IMG/VR virus record: IMGVR_UViG_3300021964_007453
Location: 1-20,027 of that record
Reading direction: 5' to 3' (one strand)
Source of the DNA: a virus
Length of the DNA: 20,027 bases
The notes beneath the pieces were generated by a model that was not told the DNA's origin, ran no database searches, and saw only the letters and a program-made list of their open reading frames with translations. Within the stretch, counting starts at the first letter, position 1. Each line of letters begins with the position of its first letter. The translations under genes and the position numbers were made by a program. Below, piece by piece: positions 7,283 to 15,868 of the stretch.

Positions 7283-10200
7283 ATGGCAAAAAGAAAAATA
7301 GATAATTATGTTTTTAGTCCTGGAATGTCTTATAAAGGATACGTTTATCCAGATGCATATTCATTACTAGACTCAAATACAAATTATATAATTGCAGAAG
7401 CAATTGCATATATTACTAATGAAGTAAGCGAAGGCAATGCACCTTTTGATGGATATACTTATAACGAAGACAAGTGTAAAAGAGATGTTGGATTTATATT
7501 AAGCGCATATAAAAATGATTTAAGATATGGCGGAAATGCTTTATTATATGACTATGCAAGCCGGTATTATGAAAACGGAGTTGCACAAATTGACGGTGAC
7601 AGACTACCTGAAGTATCAACACATACATATATAAGAAATTTAATTACAGACTATATTTTTACAAATACTGCATTTACAAGTTTGCAGACAGAAGTTGGTC
7701 AAGTAATTGATATATCTAAAGTAGTATATACTGATTTGCAATATACTCCTACAGGTGTAAACTATAAACCTGCTACCGGAGTAATGATTTTAACAATTGG
7801 ACAACATTCTCTTAATGTTGGTGACGAAATTCATATAACAGAATCAGGATTAACATTTACATGTGCTTTAGATGCTCATGCAACTAACCATGCATATCCT
7901 AGAGGATCTGGTGCACCAAATGCTTCCGGTCATGATCCGTTTTGGGATGCACCTGTTAAAATTACAGCAGCTACAGAAACAACAATTACAATAAATGTTG
8001 GAATATCATCTAATACATCACCGCATCTATTTGTCAGTGCATTGTCTAATTCAGTAAAGTCCGGACCATCAAGCAAGATAAAGGTACTAGCTAACAGATT
8101 AGTAGACACTATTGAAAACGGATTAACAAAACTTCCAACTAGAATTAAAAATGGTTACGGATATATTAAGATACAAGGAAAATATGATCTATCTGATTTA
8201 TTACTTATATCTAACAATACTTCTAATACAACTTTGTTCAACTTTACGAACAACGATACCGGAGCAGTAATATCTACTACAAATGAAAAAATTGTTAGTT
8301 TAGCATCGGATGAAGACTTTCCAAAATATCAACAAGCAACTGATGGTGTTACCACTCTAAAATTAAATGCAGACACTAGTACACAATCTGCAACAGACGA
8401 TATACAAATCTTTATAGAAAAAACAGAGAATGGTGAAAGTGTAACAACTACTAGACCGTATGCATTTGGTACAGATGCTATTGAACGTATGCGTGTTGCA
8501 CCTGCTCTATCAATGCTTGATGCTGACTTTGAATATGGTCTACAGCCTACTAAGTGGTCAGCTATTGGTATGATGCGCGGATATCCGAGTATATATGAAG
8601 TACCGGGATCAGAAAAGAATGTACTTACTGTGGTAACTGATGCATCCGCAGGAACAGATGGCATCGGCCAATCATTGATTACTGTAACTACTGTAGGTCC
8701 GCATGGTATTGAAGCAGGACAGCCTGTTACAATTAAAGCACTTGAGGATAGTGTTTCTGGTGCAAGTAGAGCTGAAGGTTCGTTTGTTGTAATTTCAGTT
8801 CCAACGTCAACTACATTTACATATTATGCTAAAGCAAAAGTAGGAACAGTTAACCCAACAACACTGTCTACAACCTATACACAACTAAGAGAAGCTGGAT
8901 TCTATACAGGATCAAATATTAGTGTTAGCCCAGAATTTACAGTAGTAAGTAACGGATTTAGTGGAATCATGACAGCAGAATTAGATGTTGCAGTTGGATC
9001 TAATATTATACCGTACGACGGAAACACCCCAGAACTTGGTGCTCCGTTAGTGTCCGGATCAAATATTCCTGAAGGTGCTCAAGTTACACAAGCTATTACG
9101 CAATCATCAGGCGGCGGCTTATTTTTAACAGCTGATCTTGTTGGTGATGCTGGCGCAGGAGATAACCAGCTAACTGTTGCTGATGCCACAGGCATAATTA
9201 CAGGATTAGCATTTGACAGAGGCGACGGCACAGCAATTTATATTAATCAAATCGAAGGTCAAACTTTAACATTCAACGATACCTTTACCAGACCAATTGT
9301 AGGCGGAACTGCTACTTATTCAGGAATTTCAGGAAGTAATATTGATGGTATTGGATTTGATGCTCAATTTGATATTAGTTATACAGGAGGTGTCTATACT
9401 GTAGATACTATTGCTAACGGTGGCGAAGCATACGAAGTTGGTGATAGAATTTTTATAACAGCTGAAGATGTTGGAGGGATTACTCCTGCAAACGATTTAG
9501 TTCTTATTGTTGATAGTGTGTTTAGTATAGGTGTAATTGACGGAGTTACTGTTGAAGGTACTGCGTTTAGTGGAACTGGCCAAGTTGCTGGTCTTATTCC
9601 GGATGTAGACGGCGGATTAGGATTTAATGGTACATTTAATGTTGGATATACTGATGCCGCATATGATACAATAACAATTAGTCAAGAAGGTGAAGCATAT
9701 ACAGTTAACGACATTATTGTTATTAGTGGCGATACTATACCAAGCGGATCATCGCCTACAAACGATATTAGAGTTGTAATAACAGGAATAGACAGTATTG
9801 GTGGAGTTACTTCAGCAACTGTGAGCGGTACTGCTCCTGATGCTAGTGCAGAATATGATCCGATCACTTCAAGCGAATATGCATATAGTGGGTCAACAGG
9901 TTCTGGAGCAGAATTTAGAATTAATAGAGACGGGTCAGTTTATAGTGCAACCGTAACTAGTATTGGATTAAATTATCTTCCAACTGAAACATTTGTTATA
10001 TCCGGTTCTGAGTTAGGAGGATCAAGTCCAACTAATGATTGTACTATTACAATTGATAACGTAGACGGATCGGGCGGTATAACAGCAGTAAGCACAGCTG
10101 GAGTAGCAGCAAATACAAATACTATTGAAGATGTATCAGGATCAAATCTTGTAGGTTCAGCTGCTCAATTTACAGTTGATATTGCTGCTGGAGCATATAC

Positions 10201-13200
10201 TGTAACAGTAGATCAAGGTGGTCAAGATTATGGAGTTAACCAAACATTTACAGTTTCTGGAAGTGAGCTTGCTGGTGCAGATACTACTAATGATTTAACA
10301 ATAACTATTACGGCAGTAGACGCTACTGGGTTAATTAGTACAGTATCAAGTGCAGGTACAGCAAATAACGGTACAGCAACATTTACCGGAGTATCTGGAA
10401 TTAATCAAGCTTCGACTGGAACAGGAGCATTGTTTGATGTAGTTAGAAATGCAGGAACATACAGTGTAACTTTAGACAATGGCGGTACTGATTATGCAGT
10501 AGGTAATAGAATATTATTATTAGGATCACAACTTGGTGGTCAAAGCCCGTTAAACGACATTACTGTTTCAGTTGACACAGTAACAACGGGAGTAATAGCA
10601 ACAATTAGTGAGTCTTACGAAGAAGCTGTGTTAGGTGACGTTGGTGACTTTATTGCAACTGTTACTATGTCTGAATCATCAACTGGCACTATTAGCAGGC
10701 TAGACGAAATTATATTCAGTTCGTTAGCAACAATTGAAATAGAATTTCCAGCAGCGCACGGACTAGTACCTGGAGATACATTTATTGTTACTACAACTAG
10801 TGACGATGGTGTAAACAATCATGAATTATCTGCAGGATCATTTATTGCAACAAACATGCCTAGTATTACAACACTAAGATTCCAGGCTAGAGCTCCGGGC
10901 AATATTACCGATACCGACGATGCAATTCTCGGAACTATATATCCAAGACCAGATAGCTTCTTTATTCACAGACCGTATGACGGTGGTGTACAACTTGGTA
11001 CAGGCGGTCCACAACACGGCGCACAAGCAATACGTCAAAGTAAAAACTATATTCGTTACCAATCAGGTAAAGGTATTATGTATACAACTGGTGCATTGTT
11101 TGCTCCGAGTTACGACTTGCGTAGTGTTACATCAAACGGTGTAGAAAAAGGCTCAACAATTACCATTACAACAGACGATAACGATCATGGATTACAAATT
11201 GGCGGTATTATTAGACTTATTGGGGTTGAAACAGAAGGTTATAACAGTGGACCAGAAACTTATTTTGAACCTAGTTTTGACTATACAGTTTCTAACATTA
11301 TTGACGAAAGAACTTTTGAAGTCTTAGCAGAACGCAGACTAGGCGCTACAAGCGCAGTATTAGGCTTTGCGGCACAGATGAGTGTTGTAAGTTGGCACGG
11401 TGCAACTGTACGTTCGGGTATATTTGATGATCAAAACGGTATTTTCTGGGAATACGACGGCACAAACTTAAATGTAGCACAACGTACAGGAACAAAGCAA
11501 ATTGCAGGCACTATCGCTATGAAAGTTGACGAAAATGTTATTACTGGAACAAATACTAGATTTCAAGATCAACTTAAAGCAGGTGATAGAATTATTATCA
11601 AAGGCATGACACACGTTGTAACTAATATTACAAGCGCCACATCAATGACAGTAACACCGGACTTTAGAGGAGTTATTGATATTAGCGGCGCAAAAGCTAT
11701 GTTAATTAGTGATAAGAAAGTCAAACAACAAGACTTTAATTTAGATTCACTTGATGGTACTGGTCCTAGTGGTTATAATTTAGACTATGCTAAGATGCAG
11801 ATGATTGGTATTCAGTACAGTTGGTACGGTGCTGGTTTCATTGACTTTATGCTACGTGGATCAGATGGTAACTTTGTATTCTGTCACAGAATGCGTAACT
11901 CAAACGTAAACACAGAAGCATTTATGCGTTCAGGTAACTTGCCTGTGCGTTATGAAGTTACCAACGAAGGACCTCCAGGAAAACTTATAGAAGCAATGGA
12001 TGCAAGTCAAAATACAATGGAACTTGAGGATACAAGTTTCTTCCCAACAACTGGAACTGTATATATTGATAATGAAATTATTAGATTTACTGGAAACAAC
12101 AAGGCTACAAATACACTTACAGGACTAACAAGAGGAAGTACTCTTACAAACTTCCAAGCAGGTGCATCTAGAGCTTATGCAGCAGGCGATGCTGCTACAC
12201 ACGATAATAAAACTGGAGTAATTTTGATTAGTAGTACAATTACTCCGCTAATTAGTCACTGGGGATCAGCATTTATTACAGACGGCGGATTTGATGAAGA
12301 TAGAGGATATATCTTCTCTTACACAGAACCAAATATTAATGTTACTGTTATTAAACAAACTGCTTTCTTAATTAGACTAGCACCTAGTGTTTCAAATGCT
12401 ATCATCGGTGACTTAGGAGAAAGAGAACTTCTAAATAGAGCACAACTACTATTGCAAGGTATCGAATGTACTTCAGAAACTGGCACCGGAGGCATTGTTA
12501 TTGAAGGTGTTCTTAATCCTAAAAACTATCCGTTGAATCCAAACAACATTACATGGCAAACACTTGCTACAGAAGCCCAAGGTGGACAACCTAGCTTTGC
12601 GCAAATTGCTGCTGGCGGTTCTGTACAGTGGAGCACAGGTGCAGCAGCGGTTAACACAACAGCTACAGCAGCATCGACTGCAACAGCACAATTAAATTCA
12701 GGTCAGAATAACACAGGTAACAACAGAGATACTGTTTGGATATCTGCTACTGACTATAGAAATACTTTTGGATCTAATGATATAGGAATTGTAAGTGGAT
12801 TAGCACTTTCGGGTAATGGTATTCAAGCTGATACCTTTATTACAGGAGGATATATATCTCCTACAAGTAACTACGGTTACTTTAGAATTAGTCCAAGAAC
12901 TAATGGCAGCACAAGCAGAAATACATCGAATGCATTTACTGTATCATTTGGTGGCGCATTAGAAAACAGAAACTTTGCTTATTTTGATAAAACTAGTTTT
13001 GAAGCATCTAATGCAACAGCAGGTACAGCAGTTACACAATCAGGCGGCGATGTTACCTTTCCTTCAAACTCTTCAATTGCAAATGTTTCATTAGAAAACT
13101 TTGCTGGAACTGAGTATTATGAAGTTACATTTAATAACACCTTTAGTGGAACATTAGCAGCTGGAACAGGACAGGTTCAGTTTGAATTTATTGAACCTCC

Positions 13201-13420
13201 GTATGCACAGCCAGGCGAAACTGTATTTTCGTTTATTGCACAGCCAGGCGAACGTGCTGAACTTATGCTAGACAAATTGAAAGAATTAACAAATACTACA
13301 CTAGGCGGACGTGGTACATTCCCGAACGGCCCAGATGTTCTTGCAATTAACATCTATAAAGTTACAGGTGCAGCGGTTGATTCGAATGTTATTCTAAGAT
13401 GGGGTGAAGCACAGGCTTAA
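7283..13420 (+). CDS. Giant virion structural / tail-fibre protein (2045 residues)
   Basis: One uninterrupted frame of 2045 residues. The N-terminus has YVFSPGMSYKGYVYPDAYSL, then CKRDVGFILSAYKNDLRYGG (65-84), a Cys-Arg-Asp...Tyr-Gly-Gly-Asn module common in large structural proteins of marine T4-like phages. Residues about 679-1115 form five degenerate tandem repeats, listed separately. Later parts include FFIHRPYDGGVQLGTGGPQH, NYIRYQSGKGIMYTTGALF, a WYGAGFIDFMLRG segment and YIDNEIIRFTGNN followed by LTGLTRGS. The C-terminus contains LTNTTLGGRGTFPNGPDVLA. Composition is Thr/Ser/Gly/Asn-rich and beta-prone, without signal peptide, membrane segment or catalytic motif. A long fibre or host-contact role is inferred from length, repeats and partner genes. 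Its ATG follows the upstream stop by 2 nt, with GGAAG as ribosome site. Its stop overlaps that of the convergent phosphatase gene. Confidence 0.9.
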   Translation: MAKRKIDNYVFSPGMSYKGYVYPDAYSLLDSNTNYIIAEAIAYITNEVSEGNAPFDGYTYNEDKCKRDVGFILSAYKNDLRYGGNALLYDYASRYYENGVAQIDGDRLPEVSTHTYIRNLITDYIFTNTAFTSLQTEVGQVIDISKVVYTDLQYTPTGVNYKPATGVMILTIGQHSLNVGDEIHITESGLTFTCALDAHATNHAYPRGSGAPNASGHDPFWDAPVKITAATETTITINVGISSNTSPHLFVSALSNSVKSGPSSKIKVLANRLVDTIENGLTKLPTRIKNGYGYIKIQGKYDLSDLLLISNNTSNTTLFNFTNNDTGAVISTTNEKIVSLASDEDFPKYQQATDGVTTLKLNADTSTQSATDDIQIFIEKTENGESVTTTRPYAFGTDAIERMRVAPALSMLDADFEYGLQPTKWSAIGMMRGYPSIYEVPGSEKNVLTVVTDASAGTDGIGQSLITVTTVGPHGIEAGQPVTIKALEDSVSGASRAEGSFVVISVPTSTTFTYYAKAKVGTVNPTTLSTTYTQLREAGFYTGSNISVSPEFTVVSNGFSGIMTAELDVAVGSNIIPYDGNTPELGAPLVSGSNIPEGAQVTQAITQSSGGGLFLTADLVGDAGAGDNQLTVADATGIITGLAFDRGDGTAIYINQIEGQTLTFNDTFTRPIVGGTATYSGISGSNIDGIGFDAQFDISYTGGVYTVDTIANGGEAYEVGDRIFITAEDVGGITPANDLVLIVDSVFSIGVIDGVTVEGTAFSGTGQVAGLIPDVDGGLGFNGTFNVGYTDAAYDTITISQEGEAYTVNDIIVISGDTIPSGSSPTNDIRVVITGIDSIGGVTSATVSGTAPDASAEYDPITSSEYAYSGSTGSGAEFRINRDGSVYSATVTSIGLNYLPTETFVISGSELGGSSPTNDCTITIDNVDGSGGITAVSTAGVAANTNTIEDVSGSNLVGSAAQFTVDIAAGAYTVTVDQGGQDYGVNQTFTVSGSELAGADTTNDLTITITAVDATGLISTVSSAGTANNGTATFTGVSGINQASTGTGALFDVVRNAGTYSVTLDNGGTDYAVGNRILLLGSQLGGQSPLNDITVSVDTVTTGVIATISESYEEAVLGDVGDFIATVTMSESSTGTISRLDEIIFSSLATIEIEFPAAHGLVPGDTFIVTTTSDDGVNNHELSAGSFIATNMPSITTLRFQARAPGNITDTDDAILGTIYPRPDSFFIHRPYDGGVQLGTGGPQHGAQAIRQSKNYIRYQSGKGIMYTTGALFAPSYDLRSVTSNGVEKGSTITITTDDNDHGLQIGGIIRLIGVETEGYNSGPETYFEPSFDYTVSNIIDERTFEVLAERRLGATSAVLGFAAQMSVVSWHGATVRSGIFDDQNGIFWEYDGTNLNVAQRTGTKQIAGTIAMKVDENVITGTNTRFQDQLKAGDRIIIKGMTHVVTNITSATSMTVTPDFRGVIDISGAKAMLISDKKVKQQDFNLDSLDGTGPSGYNLDYAKMQMIGIQYSWYGAGFIDFMLRGSDGNFVFCHRMRNSNVNTEAFMRSGNLPVRYEVTNEGPPGKLIEAMDASQNTMELEDTSFFPTTGTVYIDNEIIRFTGNNKATNTLTGLTRGSTLTNFQAGASRAYAAGDAATHDNKTGVILISSTITPLISHWGSAFITDGGFDEDRGYIFSYTEPNINVTVIKQTAFLIRLAPSVSNAIIGDLGERELLNRAQLLLQGIECTSETGTGGIVIEGVLNPKNYPLNPNNITWQTLATEAQGGQPSFAQIAAGGSVQWSTGAAAVNTTATAASTATAQLNSGQNNTGNNRDTVWISATDYRNTFGSNDIGIVSGLALSGNGIQADTFITGGYISPTSNYGYFRISPRTNGSTSRNTSNAFTVSFGGALENRNFAYFDKTSFEASNATAGTAVTQSGGDVTFPSNSSIANVSLENFAGTEYYEVTFNNTFSGTLAAGTGQVQFEFIEPPYAQPGETVFSFIAQPGERAELMLDKLKELTNTTLGGRGTFPNGPDVLAINIYKVTGAAVDSNVILRWGEAQA
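9317..10627 (+). repeat. Five tandem protein-coding repeats of about 87 residues
   Basis: Units run approximately 9317-9574, 9575-9856, 9857-10123, 10124-10381 and 10382-10627 (82-94 residues each). The shared pattern is SG...G-x-x-F-x-V, then Y-x-VT(V/I), x-x-GG-x-x-Y-x-V/G-x-x-(I/F)-x-I-x-G-S-x-L-G-G-x-S-P-x-N-D, then T-I-x-(V/I)-x-x-V-D and a (V/I)-S-x-x-G-x-A end. Units 3-5 are the closest to each other and unit 2 the most diverged. The copies differ widely at the DNA level, so they are old rather than recent duplications. They are likely stacked beta domains of the fibre shaft (inference). Confidence 0.8.
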
Positions 13421-13431
13421 ATTGCCTGTGC
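13409..13431. other. Perfect inverted repeat spanning both convergent stop codons
   Basis: GCACAGGC (13409-13416) and GCCTGTGC (13424-13431) form an 8-bp perfect stem with loop TTAAATT. The plus gene stop (TAA 13418-13420) and the minus gene stop (TTA on the plus strand, 13417-13419) both lie in the loop and overlap. Both proteins end through the stem with Ala-Gln-Ala. It has no T-run on either side, so it is not a classical terminator, but it could mark or protect both mRNA 3' ends. Confidence 0.65.
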
Positions 13432-14016
13432 AAACTCTAGTAAATTATCAAATATATAAGTTTGTTTTGCTAGTTTCTTATATGTAAATTTACTAAGTTG
13501 TTGTTCGGTTTCTAATCCGTAACCAGTTCTTACTAATACAGGCCTTGCACCGATTTTAACAGCAGCTTTAAGATCACTTAGTTTATCTCCTACATAAAAT
13601 CCAGATTTAAATTTAATATATGGAAATTCTTTTTCGCATCGTTTAAACATACCAGTATTAGGTTTTGCAAATATATCTTTTTTATCACTTGATTCACTAT
13701 AATATAATGCATCAATACTAGGACATCCTGCCTCGCCTAGTAGCTTAAACATATATTCATGTATTGCATCAACTTCTTGTGTAGACATAATGCCTTTAAA
13801 TATTCCGCCTTGATTAGATATGATAGCTATCTTATGACCTTTTTGTCTTAGTAATGCTACTGCTTCTAAACTTCCATCTATAGGAATAAAGTCTGCAGGC
13901 TTAGTAACATATGTTCCTAAATCTTCATTAATAGTACCGTCGCGATCTAGCCCAACTACACAGTTTGTATACTTAGAAGGATCGTCCTGTGCTTGCGGTC
14001 CCCACATATTATCCAT
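13417..14016 (-). CDS. gmhB: HAD phosphatase, D-glycero-D-manno-heptose-1,7-bisphosphate 7-phosphatase-like
   Basis: This 199-residue HAD-family protein has all four motifs: VGLDRDGTINED (D24 nucleophile, D26), ISNQGG with S67, K118-P119, and YVGDKLSDLKAA with D144/D148. DRDGTIN with the SNQGG element is the signature shared by GmhB and the phosphatase domain of HisB. GmhB removes the 7-phosphate from D-glycero-D-manno-heptose-1,7-bisphosphate during ADP-heptose synthesis. HldE-like and HldD-like genes in the same run support that substrate. The Cys/His zinc loop usual in GmhB is absent: the stretch before K118 reads YYSESSDKKDIFAKPNTGM. Substrate choice is thus less certain, and another sugar phosphate is possible. 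The start overlaps the cupin gene by 8 nt; an internal ATG (Met4, 14007) is an alternative, and both lie before the conserved core. Confidence 0.8.
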   Translation of the reverse strand: MDNMWGPQAQDDPSKYTNCVVGLDRDGTINEDLGTYVTKPADFIPIDGSLEAVALLRQKGHKIAIISNQGGIFKGIMSTQEVDAIHEYMFKLLGEAGCPSIDALYYSESSDKKDIFAKPNTGMFKRCEKEFPYIKFKSGFYVGDKLSDLKAAVKIGARPVLVRTGYGLETEQQLSKFTYKKLAKQTYIFDNLLEFAQAI

Positions 14017-14410
14017 TAGATTCTTCTTTAACTACTTTTTGACTGTCGCCAGCAATAATTCTATAATTGTCTTCTACACTATCTGGAGTACTTACTTCTG
14101 TAATACTCGATCCGTCTTCTAGTGCTTCGAGTTGATGCGGCAAACAAGGAGGATTATTCCATACATCACCTTCTTTAAGTTCTGCTTCTATAAGCTGAGC
14201 ATTTTTTGGATCAATATATCTTAATTTAAACTTTCCGCTATTTACAAACCAAGTTTCGTCTTTTTCTTTGTGAAAGTGCATACTAAATTTATTACCTGCT
14301 TTTTCAAAGAACAGTATTTTCCCGCAATACTTGTCGTTAGATGCAAATATAAGTTCATATCCCCATCCCTTTGGCACTGCACCTTGTAGTCTTGTTGGTG
14401 TGTCGGTCAT
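14009..14410 (-). CDS. Single-domain cupin, possible sugar-phosphate isomerase or epimerase
   Basis: This 133-residue protein is a compact beta-barrel cupin. Cupin motif 1 is MHFHKEKDETWFVNSGKFKL (44-63) with metal ligands H45, H47 and E52; motif 2 centres on NNPPCLPHQLEAL (86-98) with H92. The arrangement resembles the cupin domain of type II phosphomannose isomerases and related sugar-phosphate proteins, including an early GWGYELIFASN stretch (a W-G-x-E-x-x-(F/W) element typical of that group). In this operon it could act on a heptose or other hexose intermediate, or bind one (inference); a regulatory cupin is also possible. AGAGG lies upstream of the ATG. The gene is 11 nt downstream of the oxygenase and overlaps the phosphatase by 8 nt, so translation is probably coupled. 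Confidence 0.8.
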   Translation of the reverse strand: MTDTPTRLQGAVPKGWGYELIFASNDKYCGKILFFEKAGNKFSMHFHKEKDETWFVNSGKFKLRYIDPKNAQLIEAELKEGDVWNNPPCLPHQLEALEDGSSITEVSTPDSVEDNYRIIAGDSQKVVKEESNG

Positions 14411-14421
14411 TGTTTTTCCTC

Positions 14422-15060
14422 TTAATTATGAATGTTTAAGTCTGCTATATTAAAGCTCATACTAATGCGCTCAACATTACTATGGAATGGATACACGGTG
14501 TGATTAAGAACTGACGGAAACAAATATATGTCTCCTGTTACAGGGGTAACATGTATGTTACTTATAACTCCGTCATCAGCATGTACAAATCCTAATTCTC
14601 CGGGACATCGCGTATTACTGTTAATAGGAATCTTTTCCTTTTCATTAGCAATTTCTTCAGGTATATCTATGTAAATAATTGAGCTAATAATCCCAGTATG
14701 AGAATGGATAGGATTAAATTCATATTGCTTTTGATAATTTATCCAAGGACCGGGTTCTGCAATTACAAAGTCAACTCCGTTTATTTGATCATAATTATTA
14801 TCAAATACATCTTTTTTATATTTGTTTAAATTATGTTCTGCATAGTTCTTAATATGCTCACTGATAAACATAATAAAATAATCCTTGTCATTAATTTCAG
14901 AAGTTAATTGTAATTGTATATTGCCCGCAAGATTCTTACCTCTGCTAATATTTTTTTCTCGTGTGGTATCTGAAACATTCTTTAAAAATTTAACTTGCTC
15001 GTCTGTAAGTTTTGACTTATATATTGAAGGCCCAAACGGATCTCTAATCTCATACTTCAT
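14422..15060 (-). CDS. 2OG-Fe(II) oxygenase (2OG-FeII_Oxy_5-like)
   Basis: This 212-residue protein shows the layout of the phage/bacterial 2OG-FeII_Oxy_5 family. FNPIHSHTGIISSIIYIDIP (115-134) has H119 and H121 at the metal-site position, IYLFPSVLNHTVYPF (178-192) gives distal H187, and VERISMSFNIADLN supplies R198 for 2-oxoglutarate. The motif is H-x-H rather than the usual H-x-D, as I recall for this family, so it does not by itself imply loss of activity. AAGGA lies 8 nt upstream of the ATG, and the start overlaps the hldD-like gene by 11 nt. The substrate is unknown. Membership in an operon of heptose enzymes suggests hydroxylation or oxidation of a sugar or of a glycosylated virion protein (inference). 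Confidence 0.8.
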   Translation of the reverse strand: MKYEIRDPFGPSIYKSKLTDEQVKFLKNVSDTTREKNISRGKNLAGNIQLQLTSEINDKDYFIMFISEHIKNYAEHNLNKYKKDVFDNNYDQINGVDFVIAEPGPWINYQKQYEFNPIHSHTGIISSIIYIDIPEEIANEKEKIPINSNTRCPGELGFVHADDGVISNIHVTPVTGDIYLFPSVLNHTVYPFHSNVERISMSFNIADLNIHN

Positions 15061-15868
15061 TTATATAATCCTTAATTTTTTTAAAGTTTATGTCTATAAT
15101 ATTAGTTAACTTTTTTGTATTTGCACAGGTATAATCTTGGTATTGGCCTTTGAGATTTTCGGGCATTGCAATGTATTCGATTTTTGCATTATACTTACTA
15201 GCAACAGCATTAGCAACTTCTTCAAAACTTTCTGGAATTCCTGTGCCTATATTGTAAATTCCTGATGTATCTTGTTCTAGCATTAAATCATGCACTTTAC
15301 AAATATCTTCTACACATACAAAGTCTCTCTTATAATTATTACTGTTTTCAAATAGTTTAATAACACCAGTATCTTTTGCTTGTTTTGTAAATTTAGTATA
15401 CGGGCTTGCTTGATCACCTTTATGATCTTCACCAAGACCGTATACATTAAAATATCTAAATCCTTGTACTAGAACTTGAAAATTATCAATATTTTGCTCA
15501 ACAAATCGATCAAATAAATATTTTGTCCAAGCATACGGACTTTGTGGTTGTAAAGGCCCAGCTTCAGTAAAGTGTGTTGTAGGACCGTATACGCTTGCGC
15601 TGGACGCATATTGAAAGTTTGTACCCATCATGTCACATGCTTGTAATAACCGCATACTGTGTTCAAAGTTTTGCTCCATAATAAGTTCAACATCAGTTTC
15701 TGTTGTAGAACTGTTAGCACCAATATGTAAAACCCAATCGTAATTACTAGGATCTGGAATAGTATTAGGAACGTATTCCCACCCTTCAACTTCGTGACCT
15801 TGTGTTTGCAAATATAATGCAAGATTAGATCCTATAAATCCTTTGTGTCCTGTAACTAATATTCTCAT
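15050..15868 (-). CDS. hldD: NAD(P)-dependent ADP-L-glycero-D-manno-heptose 6-epimerase-like
   Basis: This 272-residue short-chain (extended SDR) epimerase has the Rossmann motif G-H-K-G-F-I-G (7-13) and the catalytic Y112-x3-K116 (YAWTK). Several segments track bacterial HldD closely: IGANSSTTETD (49-59), FQYASSASVYG, GFRYFNVYG (136-144), EDHKGDQAS with K150 (the second catalytic residue of HldD), YKRDFVCVED (179-188), GIYNIGTG (203-210) and PENLKGQYQDYT. HldD inverts carbon 6 of ADP-D-glycero-D-manno-heptose, the last step of ADP-heptose synthesis. E. coli HldD is about 310 residues; this one is shorter, mostly in the N-terminal cofactor region and after the substrate loop, as is common in phage versions of enzymes. 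It overlaps its neighbours by 4 and 11 nt in a tightly coupled operon. Activity is likely because catalytic residues are kept. Confidence 0.88.
   Translation of the reverse strand: MRILVTGHKGFIGSNLALYLQTQGHEVEGWEYVPNTIPDPSNYDWVLHIGANSSTTETDVELIMEQNFEHSMRLLQACDMMGTNFQYASSASVYGPTTHFTEAGPLQPQSPYAWTKYLFDRFVEQNIDNFQVLVQGFRYFNVYGLGEDHKGDQASPYTKFTKQAKDTGVIKLFENSNNYKRDFVCVEDICKVHDLMLEQDTSGIYNIGTGIPESFEEVANAVASKYNAKIEYIAMPENLKGQYQDYTCANTKKLTNIIDINFKKIKDYINEV

Noticed and set aside
10615-11144. Several 60-75 codon frames on both strands within the giant fibre gene
   Set aside because: All lie in one long, well-supported frame and show no motifs or translation signals.
15513-15520. AATAAATA late-promoter-like sequence on the plus strand inside hldD
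   Set aside because: It points antisense into an operon with no plus-strand gene downstream; likely a chance match in AT-rich coding DNA.
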